NCBI GenBank assembly: GCA_023453795.1
Contig: JAEXSP010000034.1
Coordinates: 277,579 to 341,578 of the forward strand
Origin: Bacillota bacterium
GTDB taxonomy: Bacteria > Bacillota > Clostridia > Acetivibrionales > JAEXSP01
DNA: 64,000 bases
Direction of reading: 5' to 3'
A program made the translations under genes and the position numbers. The notes under the pieces are model-generated. The model was not told the origin of the DNA. It did not search any database and saw only the letters and a list, made by a program, of their open reading frames with translations. Of this stretch, positions 8,305 through 17,119 are shown one piece after another; position 1 is the first letter of the stretch, and every line of letters begins with the position of its first letter.

Positions 8305-9129
8305 TTATGAACCCTGCTTAACAAGTGTTTTTTTATCGTTTTTTTTCTTATCGTTTCTTTCCTTTTCAACCTGCTTCACACTGGCCTGTAAAGCCTGCAT
8401 CAGGTCTATGATGTTCTGTTTCTGCACGTCCGGTTTCCTTACAACTTCCTTACCCTCCACCTTTTTGTTTATCACGTCAATCAGCTTCTCTCTGTAATCA
8501 TCCTTATATTTTTCAGGATTAAACTCTACGGTGAGGTTGTCAATCAACTGGTTGGCAATCTTAAGTTCGGCTTCGTTTACATTCGCAGTCTCGGGAATGC
8601 CCGGAATTTGAGCAGAGCTCCTTACCTCATCCGGGTAAAATATTGTTTCCAGTACGAGAATGTTTTTATAAACCCTGACAACCGCAAGTGATTGCTTGTC
8701 CCTAAGTATGATTCTTGCAACTGCAATCTTGTTTGTCTGGTTCATTGCTTCCCATAAAAGGTTATATGCCTTTCCGCCCGTATCCTGCGGCGAAAGGTAA
8801 TAGGTTTTGTGGTAGTAGATAGGGTCTATCTCCTTCAAAAGAACAAAATCGGTTATTTCAATTGATTTGGTCATTTCCGGCTTTATTGAGTCAAAATCCT
8901 CATCCTTCATGACTACAAAGCTTCCCGGCTCGTATTCATATCCCGTAGCTATCTCATCAGGCTGAATCTCCTTATCGCATGCGGGGCAAACCTTTTCATA
9001 TTTGACAGGAGTGCTGCAGGTTTTATGAATGTATCTGAACTTAATATCCTTATCCTCGGTTGCCGCAAACATCTTTACAGGTATATTTACCAGGCCGAAG
9101 CTTATTGAACCCTTCCACATTGTGTGCAT
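8305..9129 (-). CDS. ku: Ku, DNA end-binding protein of NHEJ
   Basis: A 274-residue bacterial Ku homologue. The family N-terminus MWKGSISFGLVNIPVKMF begins at residue 4. Cysteines in KTCSTPVKYEKVCPACDKEI suggest a metal-binding ribbon near residues 35-55, seen in some Ku proteins. A lysine-rich tail (residues ~245-274) resembles the basic C-terminal extension that aids DNA binding and ligase contact. ATG at 9129 is supported by GGAGG seven nt upstream. Ku homodimers ring DNA ends and recruit the ligase encoded next door. First gene of the operon. Confidence 0.93.
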   Translation of the reverse strand: MHTMWKGSISFGLVNIPVKMFAATEDKDIKFRYIHKTCSTPVKYEKVCPACDKEIQPDEIATGYEYEPGSFVVMKDEDFDSIKPEMTKSIEITDFVLLKEIDPIYYHKTYYLSPQDTGGKAYNLLWEAMNQTNKIAVARIILRDKQSLAVVRVYKNILVLETIFYPDEVRSSAQIPGIPETANVNEAELKIANQLIDNLTVEFNPEKYKDDYREKLIDVINKKVEGKEVVRKPDVQKQNIIDLMQALQASVKQVEKERNDKKKNDKKTLVKQGS

Positions 9130-9276
9130 TTGTTATGCCTCCAAAACATCCGAATTCATTTCATCTTTAGAATGCCCTTTTATTAATTTTTTAATTATGG
9201 GTTTCTGAAAATGATGGGATGTTATGGTTTAATTATGAAGCATGAACAAAATGTTTATAAATAATCCTGATTTCAA

Positions 9277-9320
9277 AAAAAGGATTGAGTCCTGTACAAT
9301 ACAGAACTCAACCCTTTAAG
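9277..9320 (-). terminator. Intrinsic terminator of metalloprotease gene
   Basis: On the minus strand a long imperfect stem (AAAGGGTTGAGTTCTGTA with TACAGGACTCAATCCTTT) is followed by seven T residues. It lies about 40 bp after the stop at 9357. The remaining bases to ku (9130-9276) hold nothing else that I recognise. Confidence 0.85.
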
Positions 9321-9356
9321 GTTACTTAATTATTGTCTGTTTTTTATTTACAGCCG

Positions 9357-12300
9357 CTAAATTCTTTCAGCCGTTACGGTTAAGGTGAGTACAACCTTTT
9401 TGCTGTAACCTTCTACAGTTCCTTCATAGGTGTATACTCCCGGAATGCTTGTATCCACAGCAGATACTGACCAGGTCACATCAAGGGGACCAAGATACCA
9501 GCCGTTTGTTAGTTTTGCAGTAACCGTTTCAGGCAGGATATAGGGCTGATTCTGAATTACAGTAGCATTGAGGTTGTTTATTGAAGCGATAGTAGCGTGC
9601 ACATCCAACGTTATAGTGACCTTGCTTCCGGTATACCCTTCAACACTTCCGACAAATGTAAACCTTCCTGTTTGGCTGGTGTCAACATTTGGATTCTCCC
9701 ATTGGATTGGTACCTGCTGCTGGGTTCCATCACTCATATTTGCTGTGATTGTTGCGGGCAATGTATAGGGAGTATTCTGATATGCACTGGCATTTATATT
9801 ATAGTATGCAATCGAAAGAATTTTAGGTTTTACAGTTAAAGTTAATGTAACATTGCCGTTATAACCATCCACTGTTCCTTTGAAAGTGTAGGTCCCTATA
9901 TTTTTTGTGTCAACAGAAGAAGGTGACCATATGACTTTGAGAGGGCCTAGATACAAACCGTCTGCCAGCTTTGCAGTTACAGTAGAGGGTAAGGTATATG
10001 GAGCATCTATAAATACAGAAGCATTAATGTCGCTGATGGATTCAATTGGCGCACGTACATACAGCGTTATTGTCACTTTACTTCCGGTGTACCCTTCCAC
10101 ACTTCCGACAAACGTAAACCTTCCTGTTTTGCTGGTGTCAACATTCTGATTTTCCCATAAGATCGGTACCTGCTGTTTGGACCCGTCACTCATATTTGCT
10201 GTGATTGTTGCAGGCAGTGTATAAGGAGTATTCTGAAATACACTGACATTGGTGTTGCAGTATGCGATCGAAGATATTTCTGGCTTTACAGTTAGTGTGA
10301 GCAGAACTCCATTCGGATAACCATCCACTGTTCCTTTAAAGGTATAGGTACCCGGGAGGCTTGTGCTTACATATGAAGGATTCCAGGAAACCGCTACTTC
10401 TCTTGTTCCGCCTTTTTCTGTTACTGCTGTTACCTTTTCGGGCAGGTTATACGATGAATTCTGGTATGCAGACACCTCAAGATTATTGATTGAAGCTATG
10501 GGCGAGTCATCACTTGCTGGAGGCGTTTTTACTTCCAGCGATACTGTATCCCTGCTTCCGGCATAAGTTCCGAATATTGAAGTATCTGTATCTTCATATT
10601 CTGCAGTGATTTGATGTGTGCCGGGTGAAAGGGGTGATTCCAGAACAAATTCATAAAATGGTTTCTGATTGTAATATGAGCCATTATCCCCACTAATATT
10701 TTGTGTACCTAATACATTTTCTCCGTCCTTGATGGTTATAATTCCGTTTTCAAGATAACCCTCGTCAGAAATAGATACAGTGGCCTTAATTATGAATTTT
10801 TCAGGATTGGAAGAAGAATCTCCGGATACAGGAGTTACTGTCAGTTTGGTGGCCGTGGATCTTTTAAAGCATTGTATCAGAGATTCTGAACTGCCTAAAT
10901 ACTTGTCACTCTGAAACTCAGCAGATACCTCATATGGAAACATGTCTATATAGTTAATTGTATATGTTGCTACGCCATCAATAAGGTCAACCGAACCAGA
11001 AGGTATGTCATACCCATCCTGTCTGAAAATTACTTTACCGGTAGGATGTACGTTCTGATCTGCAGGATTGTCGGAATCAATAACCACCTTTGCTTTAAAG
11101 GTTACAGCTTTCCATGGTTCACCAGGGTTTGCACTGCTTTCCAATATTATTTTTGTTTTCGGCTTTTCCGAGGATTCAACCTTTAATACCGGGCTGTCTG
11201 CACTTTCATTGCCGCAGCTTACTGCAGATACTTTATAGTAATACTGGGCATTACCGTTGGAAGTTTCATCAACAAAACTGTTGCCGGTAATGTTTGAAGC
11301 TATGGTAACATATTCTCCTCCGACAGTTAAACTGCGTTTAATATTGTATGCTTGAGCATTATCTACTGCTGTCCAGGAGAGTATGTTCGTATCAGCTTCA
11401 TTTTTGGCGCAAAGATCAGTAGGTATGTTGGGGGTCATTAGCAAGAAGTAGTCACAAGCATCTTTTGTAAAATACTTTTCAAAGCGCTGACCCAACCCGT
11501 CTTCATAAACTGCCCTGATCTTACCTTGAATTGATTGAAGCTCAGGTGCATAAAATGCTCCGTCAATTACCGGAACGCTTGCAATTGGAGCTGCTGAACC
11601 GCTGGGGTAGTAAAAGGAGATGGTTCCTTGATTTGTATTTGGTGTTACTCCAAAAACTCCATTATTGCTGTGTATTTGCACAGATCCATTGTCATATGTA
11701 TAATCGCTTTTCTTAGGTACGCTAATAAAGCAGGTATCGTTTACATTCTCGGTAAATGCATCGGTTGAAGCAACAAGCTTTATTCTGCCGTAATAACCCG
11801 GAGTTATCTTTACATCAACGCATAGGTATCCATATTTGTCTGTAATGCCCTGACCACTCTGAATAATATTATTGTTATAGTCGTATACTGCCCAATTAAC
11901 ACTTATACCGGGAGCGATTTTTACATATCCGTCATTAGTGCGTGAGAAACATTCGGCTGTAATACTTAGGGGACTATTTTCATTATAGTAATAAAACCTT
12001 TGATAGATGAAATTCCCCGGAGGTGGTGTCTGATCCATGCAGCCCTGTCTTTTAAACCAGATACCTAGGGGAGTTGATTCAACGGAAGGCTGCACAGACT
12101 CAGCTATCCGTTTGATGTCGCTTTCGGAATTCTTTATATTCGGATTGGATCGGCACTCCTGGTAATATGCTTTGTTAAAATCAATAAAGAATTTTGGATT
12201 CTCGTAGTACATTTTTGCCCAGGCATAGCCTATTAATTCGTATTTCATAAAGCTGTTATAGGGGTTTTCAAAAACGTTTCCACCTAAAGATTCTTTATTT

Positions 12301-12827
12301 AACCCCTCGTAATATACATCAAAAGGATATTGATGGGTAGTGTTTCCGAGAGCTTCTCCATTCTCTACCTGCTTTAAAACTTCGATTTCCACAGCTCTTG
12401 CCATGCCCTCTTCCAACCCGGCCTCCAAGTTATATTCATCGTGGAAGGCATGAATCATTTCATGGCACAATACATCATATCTGTCTGGGTTGTACAGTCG
12501 GATTTTTTTTGTTTGCGGTGTATATTCGCCGATATAACTGCCATCCGAATCCTTTTCAATGTTGACGGTAATATTGAAAGCGGGCTCACCGTATATTGAT
12601 TTAATAAGCGAATAAAGAGTTGAAACACGTTGCTTCACCTTTGTTAGTTCTTCATCGGTCCATGGATGATCCGGTGAGTCGTAGGTAAAGGTGATTTCGT
12701 TTTGGGTTGCTGCCCCTGAAGAACCTGAAACTGGTGTTTGCTCTGCGGCAAATACCGGTACGATGGCTATCATGAATGTTAATAATACAGCCATGAAAAA
12801 AACTATGATTTTCTTGCTTTTATGCAT
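9357..12827 (-). CDS. Large secreted HExxH metalloprotease with FN3 and Ig-like repeats
   Basis: A 1156-residue exported protein. The start at 12827 is preferred to 12866 because AGGAGGG sits just before it and the signal peptide (MHKSKKI then a hydrophobic core to about residue 27) then begins correctly. The zinc site HEMIH is at residues 122-126, and the downstream LEEGMA (138-143) supplies a glutamate ligand, as in gluzincin peptidases. A fibronectin type III domain follows at about 466-552, then two Big_3_5-like Ig domains (about 557-775). Five Ig-like (Big_4-type) repeats run to the C-terminus. Repeats 2 and 4 are nearly identical, and 3 resembles 5, so a two-domain unit was duplicated. 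No dockerin, SLH or sortase motif is seen, so the surface anchor is unknown. Substrate is unknown; extracellular protein degradation is inferred. Confidence 0.85.
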   Translation of the reverse strand: MHKSKKIIVFFMAVLLTFMIAIVPVFAAEQTPVSGSSGAATQNEITFTYDSPDHPWTDEELTKVKQRVSTLYSLIKSIYGEPAFNITVNIEKDSDGSYIGEYTPQTKKIRLYNPDRYDVLCHEMIHAFHDEYNLEAGLEEGMARAVEIEVLKQVENGEALGNTTHQYPFDVYYEGLNKESLGGNVFENPYNSFMKYELIGYAWAKMYYENPKFFIDFNKAYYQECRSNPNIKNSESDIKRIAESVQPSVESTPLGIWFKRQGCMDQTPPPGNFIYQRFYYYNENSPLSITAECFSRTNDGYVKIAPGISVNWAVYDYNNNIIQSGQGITDKYGYLCVDVKITPGYYGRIKLVASTDAFTENVNDTCFISVPKKSDYTYDNGSVQIHSNNGVFGVTPNTNQGTISFYYPSGSAAPIASVPVIDGAFYAPELQSIQGKIRAVYEDGLGQRFEKYFTKDACDYFLLMTPNIPTDLCAKNEADTNILSWTAVDNAQAYNIKRSLTVGGEYVTIASNITGNSFVDETSNGNAQYYYKVSAVSCGNESADSPVLKVESSEKPKTKIILESSANPGEPWKAVTFKAKVVIDSDNPADQNVHPTGKVIFRQDGYDIPSGSVDLIDGVATYTINYIDMFPYEVSAEFQSDKYLGSSESLIQCFKRSTATKLTVTPVSGDSSSNPEKFIIKATVSISDEGYLENGIITIKDGENVLGTQNISGDNGSYYNQKPFYEFVLESPLSPGTHQITAEYEDTDTSIFGTYAGSRDTVSLEVKTPPASDDSPIASINNLEVSAYQNSSYNLPEKVTAVTEKGGTREVAVSWNPSYVSTSLPGTYTFKGTVDGYPNGVLLTLTVKPEISSIAYCNTNVSVFQNTPYTLPATITANMSDGSKQQVPILWENQNVDTSKTGRFTFVGSVEGYTGSKVTITLYVRAPIESISDINASVFIDAPYTLPSTVTAKLADGLYLGPLKVIWSPSSVDTKNIGTYTFKGTVDGYNGNVTLTLTVKPKILSIAYYNINASAYQNTPYTLPATITANMSDGTQQQVPIQWENPNVDTSQTGRFTFVGSVEGYTGSKVTITLDVHATIASINNLNATVIQNQPYILPETVTAKLTNGWYLGPLDVTWSVSAVDTSIPGVYTYEGTVEGYSKKVVLTLTVTAERI

Positions 12828-12916
12828 ATACCCTCCTGTTAATATAGAATTTGTCTGCTTACGCATAACAGTAAAAAATTATAATACAATTTCATACATA
12901 AATCTACATTTTTCCA

Positions 12917-12972
12917 CAATATTTTACACACTATAACGCAATATTTTACACACTTTTAAACAATATTTTACA
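12917..12972. repeat. Three direct repeats, 22-bp period, upstream of metalloprotease
   Basis: CAATATTTTACACAC at 12917-12931 and 12939-12953 and CAATATTTTACA at 12961-12972 are spaced exactly 22 bp apart. Seen as hexamers they give TTTACA, TAACGC, TTTACA, TTAAAC, TTTACA at 11-bp steps with 5-bp gaps. This resembles tandem sites of OmpR/PhoP-family regulators. They lie 90-145 bp upstream of the start at 12827. Confidence 0.65.
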
Positions 12973-13104
12973 AGGTGCGTTAGTTTAAAGCCTTCCTTTA
13001 TATCAGTTAATGATCTATTTGATGTTTAAAAGTTGATATTTCAGATGGGGTATGGCTTGTCATCAACTTATTTCAACACTGCTGTTCATCCGCCGATGGT
13101 GTTA

Positions 13105-13133
13105 TTGACATGGTGGCAAAAGTATGCAATAAT
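13105..13133 (+). promoter_or_regulatory. Promoter of short leader RNA / NUDIX gene
   Basis: TTGACA at 13105-13110, 17-bp spacer, AATAAT at 13128-13133 with TGC extended -10. It drives the leader RNA at about 13140-13250. Confidence 0.65.
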
Positions 13134-13139
13134 ACGTGA

Positions 13140-13250
13140 AAAGTGAGTATGCTTAAGCAGCAATGCGAGCAGCATAGGGAAAATATTCTTACACGCAGAT
13201 ACCCTGCGGAGTCACTCTTGAGAGTGCTTCTCCGGGTTTTTTTTATTTTT
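13140..13250 (+). ncRNA. Candidate attenuator leader or small RNA
   Basis: Starting just after a good promoter, about 60 nt of potentially folded RNA (TATGCT 13148-13153 with AGCATA 13171-13176; CGCAG 13194-13198 with CTGCG 13204-13208) precede a strong terminator hairpin (13201-13237, GGAG-CACTCT arms) and eight T residues. The CGCAG/CTGCG hairpin uses bases of the terminator's 5' arm, so the two folds exclude each other. This is the layout of an attenuating riboswitch or of an sRNA. No known class was matched. The rest of the 12973-13325 gap holds nothing else that I recognise. Confidence 0.45.
13201..13248 (+). terminator. Terminator hairpin inside leader of NUDIX gene
   Basis: ACCCTGCGGAG..CACTCT / AGAGTG..CTCCGGGT hairpin followed by eight T residues. 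It lies 78 bp before the GTG start at 13326. Confidence 0.8.
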
Positions 13251-13325
13251 AATAGAGGCTTTGATTTGATTATTACAAATGCTTCGCAAAACGATAACAT
13301 AGTAGGAGCAGAAAAGAGGGTTTAA

Positions 13326-13832
13326 GTGTTTGAATTTACTTATTGTCCCAAGTGCGGCTGCAAGCTTGGAAACGCAGAAATTGGGGATGAGGGGATCGTT
13401 CCGTTTTGTGCAGAGTGCAAGCAGCCATATTTTAAGCAGTTTTTTACTTGTGTGATTATTGCAGTTGTTAATGAAAAAAATGAGGTCATTTTATTAAAAC
13501 AGAATTATGTTTCGCAAACGAGCCACGTACTTGTTGCCGGTTTTATCAAGTGCGGAGACAATGCTGAAGAAACGGTTGCCAAAGAGGTAGTGGAAGAAAC
13601 AGGGCAGATTGTCAAAAGTATAAATTATATGGGCAGCTATTTCTATGAAAAAAAGGAGATGCTGATGCTGGGATATGTTGCTTTTGTCAAAACAAAGGAA
13701 TTTGTTAAGTCTGTTGAAGTGGATGATGTCGGCTGGTATGACTTTGAAACAGCAATAGGGATGGTGAGGGACGGCAGCATTGCACAGAAGCACCTGACAG
13801 CTGTCAAAGCGTACATAAGGAATAATGATTAA
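13326..13832 (+). CDS. NUDIX hydrolase with N-terminal zinc ribbon
   Basis: A 168-residue protein with a zinc ribbon at residues 6-29 (CPKCGCKLG and CAECKQ) and a NUDIX fold. The Nudix box spans GFIKCGDNAEETVAKEVVEETGQ. It fits the consensus except for Asp in place of the first Glu and Lys in place of Arg, so activity is probable but the motif is not perfect. The layout resembles NudC/NADH pyrophosphatase-type enzymes shortened at the N-terminus. It starts with GTG, preceded by GAGGG. It follows the leader RNA and begins a run of three genes with the acetyltransferase 19 bp later. Substrate is a nucleoside diphosphate derivative, identity unknown. Confidence 0.82.
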   Translation: MFEFTYCPKCGCKLGNAEIGDEGIVPFCAECKQPYFKQFFTCVIIAVVNEKNEVILLKQNYVSQTSHVLVAGFIKCGDNAEETVAKEVVEETGQIVKSINYMGSYFYEKKEMLMLGYVAFVKTKEFVKSVEVDDVGWYDFETAIGMVRDGSIAQKHLTAVKAYIRNND

Positions 13833-13851
13833 TATAGGAGTGTAGATAAAT

Positions 13852-14628
13852 ATGTATACAAAAATAGATTTGATCAATGATATTTCTACTATCGGGATAA
13901 AACCGGATGACACACTGCTGGTTCATTCCTCCATGAAGTCGGTCGGCAGAGTCGAGGGCGGAGCCGAAACTGTTCTGGATGCATTTATAGAGTACATGAA
14001 GCCGGGACTGCTGATATTTCCGACCCATACATGGTCAAAGATCAATGAGGAGAATCCTGTTTATAATCCGATGACGGAACCCTCCTGTGTCGGCATACTT
14101 AGCAATCTGTTTCTTAAAAGGCCGGGAGTGATAAGATCCTTGAACCCGACTCACTCAGTAGCTGCCTTGGGAAAAGACGCTGAGGATTATGTCAGCGGGG
14201 AGGAGCGGTTGGAAACGCCATGTCCGCGTAACGGATGCTGGGGAAAGCTTTATGACAGGAAAGCCAAGATCCTTTTTCTTGGGTGCAGCCTCAAGAAAAA
14301 TACATTCCTGCATGGAGTAGAGGAATGGAATCATGTTCCCGCAAGGCTGAAGGATAAACTAAGTAATCTTAAGATTGAATTACCGGACGGAAGAGTGATT
14401 GACCACCCAACATACTGCATTGTCTCAGACTATGACGTTTCAATAAATTTCGACAAGATGGAACCGGCATTTATTTATAAGGGCATAGCAAAGAAAGGGC
14501 AAATCGGTGCTGCTGAATGTGTACTTTGTGATGCAGTAGGAATGGCAGACTTGGCAGCTTCATTTCTGGCGAGAAATAACAACCTCTTTGGAAATGACAT
14601 TCCAGTTCCTGCTGAGTGGTATGTTTAA
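13852..14628 (+). CDS. AAC(3)-family N-acetyltransferase
   Basis: A 258-residue member of the aminoglycoside 3-N-acetyltransferase family (PF02522), which transfers acetyl from acetyl-CoA. Family landmarks are LVHSSMKSVGRVEGGAE (about 23-39), PTHTW (58-62), LNPTHSVAALG (about 99-109) and the RLETPCP...GCWGKLYD region. AGGAG precedes ATG at 13852. Chromosomal members in environmental Firmicutes are often not resistance genes, so antibiotic activity should not be assumed. It sits between the NUDIX gene and a QueG-like gene on the same strand. Confidence 0.85.
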   Translation: MYTKIDLINDISTIGIKPDDTLLVHSSMKSVGRVEGGAETVLDAFIEYMKPGLLIFPTHTWSKINEENPVYNPMTEPSCVGILSNLFLKRPGVIRSLNPTHSVAALGKDAEDYVSGEERLETPCPRNGCWGKLYDRKAKILFLGCSLKKNTFLHGVEEWNHVPARLKDKLSNLKIELPDGRVIDHPTYCIVSDYDVSINFDKMEPAFIYKGIAKKGQIGAAECVLCDAVGMADLAASFLARNNNLFGNDIPVPAEWYV

Positions 14629-14672
14629 AATGGGCTGCAGAAATTGGCGGAGCTTGACAAGGAGGGTTGGTT

Positions 14673-15365
14673 ATGACGCTTAGCGAAGAAATAAAAGTAA
14701 AGCTCTTAGAAAGAGGGGCTTCAATTGTAGGGTTCGCAGATTTATCAGTAATACCGGAAAAGGATAGAAGCGGCTTCAAAAACGGAATAATATTAGGTAT
14801 CGCTGTAAGGCCTGAAGTTATACGGGGAATAGGCGATGGGCCGACGATGGAGTATTATAACGAATACAACAGAATTAACAAGCTATTGAATGAAATCGGT
14901 GAATATACTGAAAATCTCTTAAAAGAAAAAGGTTTTGGCGCATTGGCTAAGACGCAGAAGGTTGTAGTCGCAGATGAAAGCACATGGCGTACGGAATTGC
15001 CGCATAAAACGGTAGCCACGAGGGCAGGAATAGGCTGGATCGGAAAAAGTGCCTTACTGGTGACAGAAGAATTCGGATCTGCAGTTCGTATTACAAGTGT
15101 TCTTACAAATGCCGAACTTGAAACAGGTCAGCCAATCAATGAATCCAAGTGCGGAACTTGTAATGCCTGCAAGGAGGTTTGTCCAGCAGGAGCAGTGTCT
15201 GGTGAGCTCTGGGATGTGAGTAAAGACAGGGATCAATTCTATAATGCTTTTGACTGTAGGAAAAAGGCACGTGAACGAAGTGCGGAAATAGGACTTGAAG
15301 TTACTCTGTGCGGACTGTGTATTTTGCATTGCCCATGGACGCAGGCTTATTTGAAAAGGTTGTGA
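14673..15365 (+). CDS. QueG-like 4Fe-4S protein
   Basis: A 230-residue iron-sulfur protein related to the short relatives of epoxyqueuosine reductase (QueG). Two cysteine clusters are visible: KCGTCNACKEVCPAGAV and, near the C-terminus, LCGLCILHCPW, enough for two 4Fe-4S centres. The N-terminal part carries the conserved GIGWIGKSALLVTEEFGSAVR stretch of the family. It lacks the C-terminal HEAT-repeat domain of full QueG. ATG at 14673 has GGAGGG six nt upstream, better than TTG at 14667. Role is probably an electron-transfer or reductase function; substrate unknown. Confidence 0.82.
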   Translation: MTLSEEIKVKLLERGASIVGFADLSVIPEKDRSGFKNGIILGIAVRPEVIRGIGDGPTMEYYNEYNRINKLLNEIGEYTENLLKEKGFGALAKTQKVVVADESTWRTELPHKTVATRAGIGWIGKSALLVTEEFGSAVRITSVLTNAELETGQPINESKCGTCNACKEVCPAGAVSGELWDVSKDRDQFYNAFDCRKKARERSAEIGLEVTLCGLCILHCPWTQAYLKRL

Positions 15366-15426
15366 TAAAATCCTTCGTCCATCCGACCTTTTTGGAACGA
15401 TAAGCCAATTTCAGTAAAGTGGTATA

Positions 15427-16947
15427 TTGAAAATGGACAGGATTAAAATAAGGAAAGCTGAAGCAGCAATAGATAAAGAAAGGTACAACGGAATGGACTC
15501 CAGGAAAAGAAATATAATTATAGCGCTTATGGTTGCAATGTTTCTGGGAGCAGTTGAAGGAACAGTTGTAACTACGGCGATTCCAACGATCGTAAAGGAT
15601 TTGCAGGGATTTCAGGCTATCAGTCTGGTTTTTTCAGTTTATTTATTAGCTTCGGCTATTTCTACCCCTATCTACGGTAAACTGTCAGATTTGTACGGAA
15701 GAAAAAATATGCTTTCAATTGGGATAATCATATTTTTAGCCGGAAGCTTTTTGTGCGGCTTATCCCTAAATATGTACATGCTTATCGGGTTCCGTATTAT
15801 ACAAGGCATCGGCGCAGGCGCAATTTTTACTGTGACGTTTACTATTGTCGGAGATGAATTTTCACTTGAGGAAAGACCGAAGGTTCAGGGAAGCATAGGT
15901 ACGGTATGGGGGGTTGCAAGCCTTATGGGACCATTTATTGGAGGCCTGTTGATCGACGTGTTGTCCTGGCATTGGATATTTTTTATTAATATCCCTTTTG
16001 GAATATTATCAGTGATCCTTATTCAAAAAAATCTTAATGAAAAATTTGAAAAAACAAAACATAAAATTGATTTTGCAGGGATTATTACTCTATCCCTTGC
16101 AATGGTTATATTTTTGAACATTTTTGTTTCAGGCGGAAGCAAACATAATCTGTTTATTGCAGTATCAGCGGCTATAACAATACTTTGTTTGATCGCATTC
16201 TATAAAATTGAACGAAAAGCAAAAGAGCCGATTATTCCTTTTGATATATTTACAAGGGCAAGTGTTATTGTCAACTTAATAAGCTTTCTGGCTTCTGCTG
16301 TTTTAATTGGCGCAGACGTTTATTTGCCTATATATATACAAAACATATTGGGTTTTAGTCCAAAGATATCGGGGTTGGCATTAGCTCCAATGTCGGTTGC
16401 CTGGCTGATCGCTTCTGTGATTTTAGGCAAATGCATCTTGAAGTACAGTGCAAAAGCATCTTTGCTGGTATCTAATTCTATTATACTAGTTGGTACGCTT
16501 TTGCTGCTTACACTGGATATCAAATCTTCCTTGTTGTTTGTACTGATATATGTATCTATAATGGGATTCGGATTCGGCGGAGCCTTTACCATTTTGACGA
16601 TCATCGTGCAGGAATCTGTGGAGTATAACAAAAGGGGGGCGGCAACTGCAGCAAATTCATTGCTCAGGACATTGGGGCAAACAATAGGAGTAAGCATATT
16701 TGGAGGCATCTTTAACTTTTATATTGTGAAATACTTCATGCAAAGGGGCATAAAAGGAGTGAATCCCGGCAATTTGTATAAGGCTTCCGCACACAGCACA
16801 GCTGTTACCGTTGACCAAATAAAGTATTCTTTGAACAGTTCTCTGCATATCCTGTTTATAATACTTATAGCAATCTCCATAACATCCTTGGTCTTGTCTA
16901 TAGTGATGCCTAAAATATTAGGGAAAAGTAAACCGAAGGAAGCATAG
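15427..16947 (+). CDS. MFS drug exporter, DHA2/EmrB-QacA type
   Basis: A ~506-residue polytopic membrane protein with about 14 predicted helices, the size and helix count of the DHA2 family of proton-driven exporters. The motif near YGKLSDLYGRKNMLS (loop 2-3 motif A) and the proline/glycine-rich GSIGTVWGVASLMGPFIGG (motif C, antiporter) are clear. The start is uncertain: TTG at 15427 has no good ribosome site, while ATG at 15493 (MDSRKRN) has AAAGG nearby and places the first helix close to the N-terminus. Substrate unknown. No dedicated regulator is adjacent. The gap 16948-17119 holds nothing that I recognise. Confidence 0.87.
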   Translation: MKMDRIKIRKAEAAIDKERYNGMDSRKRNIIIALMVAMFLGAVEGTVVTTAIPTIVKDLQGFQAISLVFSVYLLASAISTPIYGKLSDLYGRKNMLSIGIIIFLAGSFLCGLSLNMYMLIGFRIIQGIGAGAIFTVTFTIVGDEFSLEERPKVQGSIGTVWGVASLMGPFIGGLLIDVLSWHWIFFINIPFGILSVILIQKNLNEKFEKTKHKIDFAGIITLSLAMVIFLNIFVSGGSKHNLFIAVSAAITILCLIAFYKIERKAKEPIIPFDIFTRASVIVNLISFLASAVLIGADVYLPIYIQNILGFSPKISGLALAPMSVAWLIASVILGKCILKYSAKASLLVSNSIILVGTLLLLTLDIKSSLLFVLIYVSIMGFGFGGAFTILTIIVQESVEYNKRGAATAANSLLRTLGQTIGVSIFGGIFNFYIVKYFMQRGIKGVNPGNLYKASAHSTAVTVDQIKYSLNSSLHILFIILIAISITSLVLSIVMPKILGKSKPKEA

Positions 16948-17119
16948 ATTTTACCTATCACGACCATGATTCGGGAAAATGCAAACCGTATTTTAATACA
17001 AACAGTATCTAATTCAATTTTCCTTCTCCTTTCATTGATTCTGCAGATAATAGCGGGATTCTGTCTGTTAAGGCTTTATATTAGGTCAAATCATAAAGAA
17101 AATTAGTATTCTGAAAGCC

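Noticed and set aside
13140..13250. TPP, purine, fluoride or guanidine riboswitch
   Set aside because: None of the conserved core sequences of these classes could be found in the leader.
13143..13325. 60-codon plus-strand frame upstream of the NUDIX gene
   Set aside because: It runs through the terminator hairpin and its T tract and has low-quality composition; the RNA structure explains this stretch better.
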